Of a DNA stretch of 64,000 bases, positions 57,531-64,000 are shown in pieces. Position 1 is the stretch's first letter. Every line of letters starts with the position of its first letter. Made by a program: the position numbers and the translations under genes. Under the pieces are notes generated by a model. It was given only the letters and a program-made list of their open reading frames with translations. It had not been told where the DNA came from and searched no databases. The stretch comes from Euglena gracilis (Eukaryota > Euglenida > Euglenophyceae > Euglenales), in the NCBI GenBank assembly GCA_039621445.1, contig CP154956.1, forward strand, positions 39,148,553 through 39,212,552. Direction: 5' to 3'.

Positions 57531-57779
57531 TTTCAAATATTTTTTTTCAATTTTAAGTTTTCAATTTTACATATTTTTTATTTTTTGTTTTTATTATTAA
57601 TATTTATTCTTGGCCGATATGGCTCCGGAGAGTGTACCCAGAGGCACAGGGAACAGCATTGGCCCACGTGTGCATTCGGGGCGTAATCGCATTGGATGAG
57701 GTAGGCATCTCCATGCTTGGGAAAGTTCCATCCTTGGTCATATTTTTCATCAACGAAGACCAGGGGAGGGCTATGGTCG

Positions 57780-58290
57780 GAGGACGTTCCGAGGGAATAC
57801 GCTCTAAAGCATCCTTGAACGATGTTTGAGGACGCTCTGGAACATCCTCGAGCGTCGTTCGAGGTCGAAAAAATAAATTTTATGGGAAAATGACTTTCTG
57901 CCATGCAAATGCTTTCACACACAACTTGTGCGCAGGACCCAAAAAAAAAATCGGCTGTGTTGCATATGTCCTGTGTGTGCAACTCCTTTTGTTGCCCATA
58001 TCTTTTTGTACGCAGCTGTTCGCAGGGCCCCAAAATAAAAAAAATATCTTGTGTTACGTGCGTCCTGTGTGTGCAACCCCTTTTTGTTGCCAATGTCCTT
58101 TTGTATGCAACTGTTTGCAGGGGCCTAAAACAACAACATCTGAACCTCAATCCTGTTTAGGAACATAGGAGGATGCTGAGGAGCATCCTCAAAAGTCATT
58201 CGAGGTCGTTCGAGGAACCTTTTTAAAACGTTCGAGGATGCTTAAAAACGTTCAATCTCGAGCATCGTCCTGTGGATGTTCCCCTGGAAG
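57780..58290. mobile_element. Element-like segment with CGTTCGAGG words
   Basis: Both ends are rich in GAGGATGCT, CATCCTCGAGC and CGTTCGAGG words in inverted arrangement. The centre (about 57920-58130) is a tandem repeat of about 97 bases, marked by CCTGTGTGTGCAAC occurring at about 57969 and 58067. No coding capacity. Exact ends were not resolved. Confidence 0.45.
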
Positions 58291-58957
58291 ACTAGCATGG
58301 TTCACAGCACTTCAATGTTATAGACATTTCTGACGCATTTTGGAATTGAAATTCTGCATAAACCGGTAGAGCAACGACTGCCCCAATGGGACCTTTTAGA
58401 CACCAATATGACGATGCTGTGTGTAAAATCCTGACCCTGGTAATATACCTTTAAATGATGTCGTCAATTTCAAAACGACGTCAACAAATTCATTTGTTCA
58501 TGGGGAGGCACACACCGTTTTTAGTTCCAGCCCTGGTTAGTTGTGGTTGGATATCTGCCAATCAGGAAACTTTTTCTCTGCGTCTCCAATCTCAATGCAT
58601 TTCGAATGAAGCCGAGCACATTTGCCACCAACAGAATGTGAATGCCATGTTCCTTGCTCCGCCGCCTTGACTGAATGCGCCCAAATGTTTATGGGCATAT
58701 GACTCACAGCAAAATGAGTATGACTCATAGCAAGACTAATCACTGGCTTTCTCCTGTATGTTATGCAGAGTTTGTCCTTTAGAAAATGCAGCAAACCCAC
58801 CTCAGGGCAACCAGTTCAAAAAAGCGATGGAAAAAACTTTGCAGAGAGATAAACAAAAAAAGGAATTGAAAGCCGTGCTTGCATGGAACCTTTTTTTTAA
58901 AGAAAAACACTTTGATCCCTTGGTCTAACTCTCCAAATGAAAAGAAGCAATGCATAC

Positions 58958-59029
58958 CGGTTCCAGCCATCCGTAAATAGGGAACACGCACCCCGTCGCA
59001 TCACAAATGCAAACGGGATGGCACATCCA
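58958..59029 (-). CDS. Isolated exon candidate, product unknown
   Basis: 72 bases, 24 codons, phase 0. The acceptor is strong (CTTTTTTGTCGCAG) and the donor is CCG|GTATGC. It reads WMCHPVCICDATGCVFPIYG..., Cys-rich with four cysteines in 14 residues. No neighbours in the same frame were found and no family is recognised. It may belong to an undetected small gene between the DUF676 and dehydrogenase kinase genes, or be a chance frame. Confidence 0.3.
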
Positions 59030-60282
59030 CTGCGACAAAAAAGGATGATAATTAATACAAGGTACGAGGGGGTTGTCTGAGGGAATGGTACAAAAGAAAT
59101 ACAAAAAGCCCTCACAATGTTGCCGGGGGGGGGGGGGTAATGAGTGAGGGGGTCAGCTCTTGTAGGAGGGATTCTCAGTGAATTTCCCCTCATTTCAGGG
59201 GAGTCAGATGCTTTTTTGCTGGATTCTCTCCCAATTTATGCAAACTCGTGACTGTTTATTTGGTTCTTTCAATTTTCCCACAATTGTGTTTCCCCCTCAT
59301 TTTCAGTGCGTTTTTTTTTTGTGTCTCGCAAGCTATTCATCGTATATCATTGCATTTTTAATGAATTTTCTATATTTTTTTGAATTTTGAATTTGAATAT
59401 ATTTGAATATATTTATGTATAAAATTTGGTCAGAAAATTTCTGTGGTCAAAAATCACATGTGTCATCAAAAAAAGTTTTCCTCGGCCGTTTTTTCCGCTC
59501 AAATTTCCCCAGCCTGTGCAAGAAATGGTGAGATGAAACAGCAGTGACTCTCTTTGGTACAAAAAAAATCACCGGCCATTTTTCTTTAATATTTTTGCTC
59601 AATTGTTATCAAACGCCATTCTTTCAGAACCAATTTTATCCCGATTCCCCATCCACCACCTTGGCCAACACCAAGGGCCAGCTTCGGGAACACTGGCTTC
59701 AACGGCACAGGCGACACGGACAGATTGACTGAAAAAACATTTGCATTGCCGCTGTGTTCCACTTCGGCTCCATCCACTGGGGTGGCCCAGGCTTCTCTTC
59801 ACCAACCATAGGGGGGGGGGGGGGGGGGGGGGCCTTGGGGGAGTTGGGTTTTGGACCCTGTTGCCTGCAGATCAAGCCAATTTTCCCTTAAAAATGGCCC
59901 TTTGGTGCAGTGGGGGTTTGCTATAGCACTACCACAACAAAACCCTACCCCTCCCTGGGGGGACGAAAATGCCTTATCCCATAGCCCCCCCCAGGGTGGC
60001 TCACAATTCCTTAAAAAGAAGCCTGGGATGGCTGGCCGGAGGTTCTCAAAATTCAGGAGGCGGATTGAACAGGAAAGATGAGCCGAGAGTGGTGGGCTAC
60101 GGCATGTGTGTGGAGGCAAGCAGGGGGAGGAGGTCGTGTCCGAGGGAAGCGGGGAAGGAAGGAGGGCAAAGGCCGGGCGAGGGAGGCCTCAGCGTTGGGT
60201 GAGGGGTCGGGGCTGGACTTTGCCTCGACCCCCGCGGCCTTTGGATTGCGGCGGTGGGGGGACCTACACCTGGGCGGGGACG
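59030..60282. other. Spacer with a repeat copy and a long poly-G run
   Basis: AT-rich up to 59.6 kb. 59845-60000 is the second copy of the 55530 repeat. A G run of about 20 bases sits at about 59811-59832. Nothing coding supported. Confidence 0.5.
59845..60000 (+). repeat. CCAATTTTCCCTTA repeat, copy 2
   Basis: TTGCCTGCAGATCAAGCC then AATTTTCCCTTAAAAATGG, GCTATAGCA and AAAACCCTACC, in the same order as 55530-55720. It lacks the GC hairpin of copy 1. Confidence 0.55.
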
Positions 60283-63200
60283 TCACACAGACAGGTCGGG
60301 CTCCGTGGCCGCCTTCACCGGCGGAAAGGCGGCGGGGCTGGCACCATGATGGGGGGGCATGGGGTCAGGTGGGCGGGGCCTCCAGCAACAGGGCAGCGGC
60401 CCGCTGCATCGCACGCGTGGCGGCCCTGGACCGACCCCCTCCCCAAGTCTGTTGCTCTGCCTGAATGCTTGGCGTCTGGGGACCGTCAAACAAATGGTGC
60501 ATTGAGGCACACTGCTGCTGCTGCAGTTGTCTGTCACTCGATCGCTCTGCCGTGCCTGTACTTTGTGTCACTCCTATGTGAATTTTTGGGCCTCACTCTG
60601 CCGCCCACCAGCCTGTAATGAAATGGAGATAATAAAAAAAACGTGCCCCTTGCATCTAGGTGCCACTTGCCTCTGCAAAAAGGTGTGAGCGTGAGAACCT
60701 ACAGAGGGGGGGGACTGACGCCAAAAGGCGAGAAAATTGGGAATGGAAAAATTGGCATGATTTTTTGTGAAGAACGTTTGGACAAAACTGGCAGGCAACC
60801 TGTGTAAAAAAAAAACGAAGGAATTTGAATCTCATAGGACACCACTCATTGGAAGCCCCACTGCACAACTCAAATCCAAATCTGAAGCATATTAGCAAGT
60901 GATAAATGGCCCAGTCGTCTCGAGAAAAAAAAGTGTCGAGAAACACTTGTGTGCAGATGGCACAGAGACCTACAGTTTGCGCCGCTTGGCAAGGTGTAGA
61001 AGAACAAGAAAGCGTTGCAATTGGTGTGAAAAAAATATTGGCAACAGACAATAAGACCGGAAACATTTCTTCATTTCTTGAAGAAAATCCATTGAAAAAA
61101 GGGGAATTCGAAAATTTTTCTGAAAACAGGGTGGAACGATTTGGCGGACTCCGCCAAAACGGCACAGAAATATCTGGCAGGATTTTGTTCTGCCAATTTT
61201 TTACACACCAAATTTTTGGCAGCAACACACAATTCTCGTACTCGATGTTGAAACAATGGCATTGAATCATTGGCTTCGATTTGTCTCCCCCATCAGGCTG
61301 AATTTGATCAACCCTGGGGGGGGGTGCCTTGAGTGCCTGGGGAGGCAGGAACTCCTGGGGGAGGGGGTCGGTGCCTGCCTGGTCGTGGGCCAAAAAGTGT
61401 CCAAAAATGGAGGGAAGTCCTTGGCGGAGTGCCCGGGCACCTTTGGCCATGCCCGACCCCCCCCCCTGGGGTGAGTGGGGTGAGTGGGGAGGGGTCGGCA
61501 CCGACTGAAAACTCAGCCTGTCCCCCATCTACCTCCATGTGAAAAGCATTTCAACTGGTTTTTTTCAAAACTGTGCTCCGAATGACCCATGCAACGGACT
61601 TTTGCCTTGAAACCTGAAAACCCAGCTGCTTCGGAAACGACCGTCAGCAGCTCAAACGGAACAACTGGAAAGCGGCGTCGCCTCGAGTCCGGCTCCACAT
61701 CCTGCCCCAGGGCCAGCACGGGCACAGGCTCCCCTTCGCGGTTCTGCTCCAGCCAGCCGAAGGCGAAGTACCGCCAGCCCTGCCGCTCCAGGGCGGCCAG
61801 CTTGTTGTGTGCCAGCGGCAGCACCCGGGCACCTGGGAACGCCACGCCGACCTTCCGCCACCCAAGGGCGTTGGCCGCAGCCCGCCGCACAATGCCAGCA
61901 GAAGAAGAAGAAGAAGAATGTAATAGGAAGAATGATGATGAACGATTTTTAAAACTTTTTAAAAATTTTAGAATTAAAAATAAGAAATAAATAAATAAAT
62001 GGTGATGATGATGATGATGATGATGATGACAAATAAAACAAAAAAGTAAAATAACACATTGTTATATAATACAGGGTGGGGGCGGGGATGGCAGCAGGTC
62101 CGCCTGTGCCCCCCCCAGCCCCATGTCCCCAGGGTGTAAAGCGATGGGGGGGGGGGGGCTGGCCGAGGCTGCGGGCCATTGTCAGCTCCTCAGGCTCCCC
62201 CTCAAGGACGGGTGGAGCGCTGGAGGCCGCAGGGATGACCCCAGAGGCGGCCGGCCGGTTGCTATGGGACGGGGGCAGCGCTGATGAAGCTGCCCGGAAA
62301 ATGTCAGGTGAACACATTCAGTATTCCACACGCCGGGAAAAGTGACTTTTGGTGACACCATTGAGAGGGAAAATCCCTTCGGGGTCGAAGGTGCCAAAAG
62401 AAAGTTTGGGGCAGCCCCCCAAAAAATGAGCCCCCGGCATTGTGGATGGGGATGCTTGGACAGAATTACCAAGGCCTGAATGGGCTTTGTAGTTTGCTGA
62501 AATCATGATGGTGGGCCATCATCGATTTAATAAGCCATCTTGGTCTGATGCTTTTTCTCTGAAATTTGATACCCTTTTTTCAATTTAGGGAATCTTCATT
62601 CATTTTCACATTCTTTCTGAAAAATTAAACCTTGCCCCAAATACATCCTCCCTGGGGTCCAACTTTGGGATTCGACCTCGACCTATAACCCCTTCCCACG
62701 CGACAACACCAAAGAGGGGATTTTTGGACTTGTTGCGACCTTCATAGACAAGGTTTTTGGCTCCGCAGAGACTAGAGAGATGGGCAGCAAGATTTTTTCA
62801 TGTGGAAAAGATTATCATGAAAGTGCAATGCACTTAAAAATGAGGGGGGAAAGCAATTTTATGCACGTCCCAGCGCAGGGCTGGAAAAAATTTTCGGCAA
62901 TTTTGGAACCTGTTAAAGTGCGCTTCTTCTTATTCCAGAATCCCAAAAAACAATTCTGAGCTATAATTCCCCAAATATGCCCCCCCCCCCAGCCCTGGAC
63001 TTCTGGCGAAAAAATAAAACACCCGGGGGTATGGGTTTATATTTGGGGGGATTTATGTGGCTGTATGTGATTCATGTGGCACATTTGGCCAATGCGACCC
63101 TGGCTGTATGTCTCAAGCATCATGACTCCCGTTGGCAGCTGGGTGGCCGCCCCGCTGGTACTGCCGACCCACTCCACGAAGGGGTCTGCCACCCCCGGCA

Positions 63201-64000
63201 GCCAGTGGGCGGTGACGTCGATGGCCGCGCTGCCGTACGGGACCATGAAATCCCCGCCCCGGTTGGCGAAGGCGATGCGCGACCGGAACGCCCGCAGCGC
63301 CCCGCGGAACGGCTCGTCCGTCGCCATCCGCAGCAGCAAGGGCCGGGGCCCGTCGCGCAGGAACAGGTCCGTCCCGCTCTGCCCCACCACCAGGTCCGCC
63401 AGTGGGTGGGCGAGCCGGACCCAGGGTTCTCCACCCTTCTCCACCCAGGGTGTGGCAACGGACCCATTCGCCATTGAAAGGATCGTCCCGGGAAGCCTGC
63501 GTGCGCAGTATCTAGTTGGAAACTGGGTGTCCATTTGGATTGAACAGAAGCCCCTCTGTTGCACACTGCACCTTGACTTTGAATCCTATTTCAATACACC
63601 ACCTTATTACCCGTACACTTGGACTCCAACATCAGACAGAACCCTATCCCCTGAAGGGGTTATAAATGGGGGGCATTGCCTGTTTGTGTGTCATAATGTG
63701 TGTAAAAATAGCCCGCCGTCACAACATTGTTCTGGAGTCAAAATGTGATGCAGAGCCCATGGCTGGGGCAGGGGCACATATGGGGCCAGAGACTTGCACC
63801 CCAGAGACAGGTGGCCAACACCCTGACGCATCACCACGTCATGTGCCACGTCACACACACCATACACCACATGTCACATCTCACGTGCCACACATCACAT
63901 GCCACACTGGGCAGGTCTGCGGGTGTGAAGCGGCGCACCCCAAGGTGCGGGGCGGCGATGCTCAGGAAGGTTTGTGGCTTTAAGCCGGCGATGGTGCCTT
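60283..64000 (-). CDS. DUF676-family serine esterase/lipase-like protein, 3' part
   Basis: Alpha/beta-hydrolase fold family of putative lipases; the catalytic Ser (GHSxGG) region lies beyond the window edge. Exons in transcript order: 63906-64000 (continues past 64000), 63162-63438, 62173-62289, about 61642-61890, then less certain 60380-60460 and 60283-60337 (TGA at 60283-60285). The first two match the family's central and C-terminal motifs. 61642-61890 reads ALGWRKVGVAFPGARVLPL then AHNKL, matching the WrrVdVsF...AHN end of the family. 62173-62289 is a Ser/Pro/Ala-rich insert (PSHSNRPAASGVIPAASS). The acceptor of the 61890 exon is unclear because a (TTC)n tract precedes it. The last two blocks do not agree in phase and may be misplaced. 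Confidence 0.68.
61897..62028. repeat. GAA and GAT trinucleotide microsatellites
   Basis: (GAA)n at about 61897-61918 and (GAT)n at about 62000-62028, separated by AT-rich sequence. On the transcribed strand the first is a (TTC)n tract directly upstream of the 61642-61890 exon, in frame as poly-Ser if included. Confidence 0.88.
63162..64000 (-). CDS. DUF676 core exons
   Basis: 63906-64000 reads TIAGLKPQTFLSIAAPHLGV, the family's F-x-x-x-A-x-PHLGV strand-turn, and ends at donor AGT|GTGGCA. 63162-63438 reads LVVGQSGTDLFLRD, then PLLLRMAT, GALRAFRSRIAFANRGGDFM and VPYGSAAI. This matches the family's GxxLFLxD...PLLLRM...LRxFKRRVxYANxxxDxMVxxxTSSI. The acceptor above 63438 is one of two AGs in GGTGGAGAAGG; both keep the frame. 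Confidence 0.8.
63848..63905. repeat. Degenerate CACATCACAC tract
   Basis: CACGTCACACAC, CACATGTCACATC and CACATCACATGCC units in the intron directly below exon 63906-64000, again running up to the donor site. Confidence 0.7.

Larger units (their letters stand above)
54894..58957. other. Spacer between dehydrogenase kinase and next candidate exon
   Basis: The first kb is AT-rich and unique. 55530-55720 is a repeat copy, 56900-57530 a GC-rich island and 57780-58290 a repeat-like segment. The promoter and first exon of the dehydrogenase kinase should be in the low part but were not identified. Confidence 0.5.

Noticed and set aside
60053-60286. Pro/Arg-rich minus-strand frame of 77 codons
   Set aside because: Low-complexity composition, open also on the plus strand, and no splice sites in phase with the DUF676 exons.

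Overview
This 64 kb window comes from a nuclear genome of a eukaryote with many introns, probably a single-celled protist or alga. Coding sequence is broken into exons of about 40 to 280 bases separated by introns of up to several kb. Exons are GC-rich. Introns are full of low-complexity tracts, poly-G/poly-C runs, long CA/GT microsatellites and many small repeat families. No tRNA, rRNA, CRISPR array or bacterial operon was seen. The lineage cannot be fixed from sequence alone. Every recognisable gene lies on the minus strand, and an unusual share of introns appear to start with GC instead of GT. Both traits are known from dinoflagellates, but exon starts here are not consistently G as expected there, so this is only a hint.

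Layout, read in the direction of transcription (high to low coordinates). (1) 64000-60283: the 3' part of a DUF676-family serine esterase/lipase-like gene running in from beyond the window. (2) 54893-48616: a mitochondrial-type pyruvate/branched-chain ketoacid dehydrogenase kinase, nearly complete, ending in TAG. (3) About 46509-32261: a membrane-associated class III nucleotide cyclase-like protein with diverged metal-binding positions and a helical-repeat-like tail. (4) 30445-17436: a STE11/MEKK-like protein kinase with a long Ser/Pro/Arg-rich N-terminal region and a complete catalytic domain. (5) 12019-3: a protein with a GAS2-type calponin-homology domain followed by a long coiled coil whose exons are nearly all 44 or 48 codons. 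Weaker exon candidates fill some gaps (14.8-15.1, 16.5-17.3, 45.5-46.5 and 59.0 kb).

Exon borders were set by hand from the reading frame, the AG acceptor and a GT or GC donor. In the best-supported stretches the phases agree across neighbouring introns. The genes share signalling and cytoskeletal themes, but nothing shows that they work together.

The most unusual content is in the introns. There are two copies of a hAT-like element (CAGG...CCTG ends, 7-bp target duplications), two copies of a TA-flanked inverted-repeat element with GTCCAACGACCA ends, and a family built on CCAGCCAGCCAGCAGCC that lies mostly in one orientation relative to transcription. In one case that family makes up almost all of a 66-nt intron, and in another it ends exactly at a donor site, as expected of introner-like (intron-generating) elements. 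More than ten short GC-rich hairpins with a TTC or similar loop are scattered through introns and spacers.
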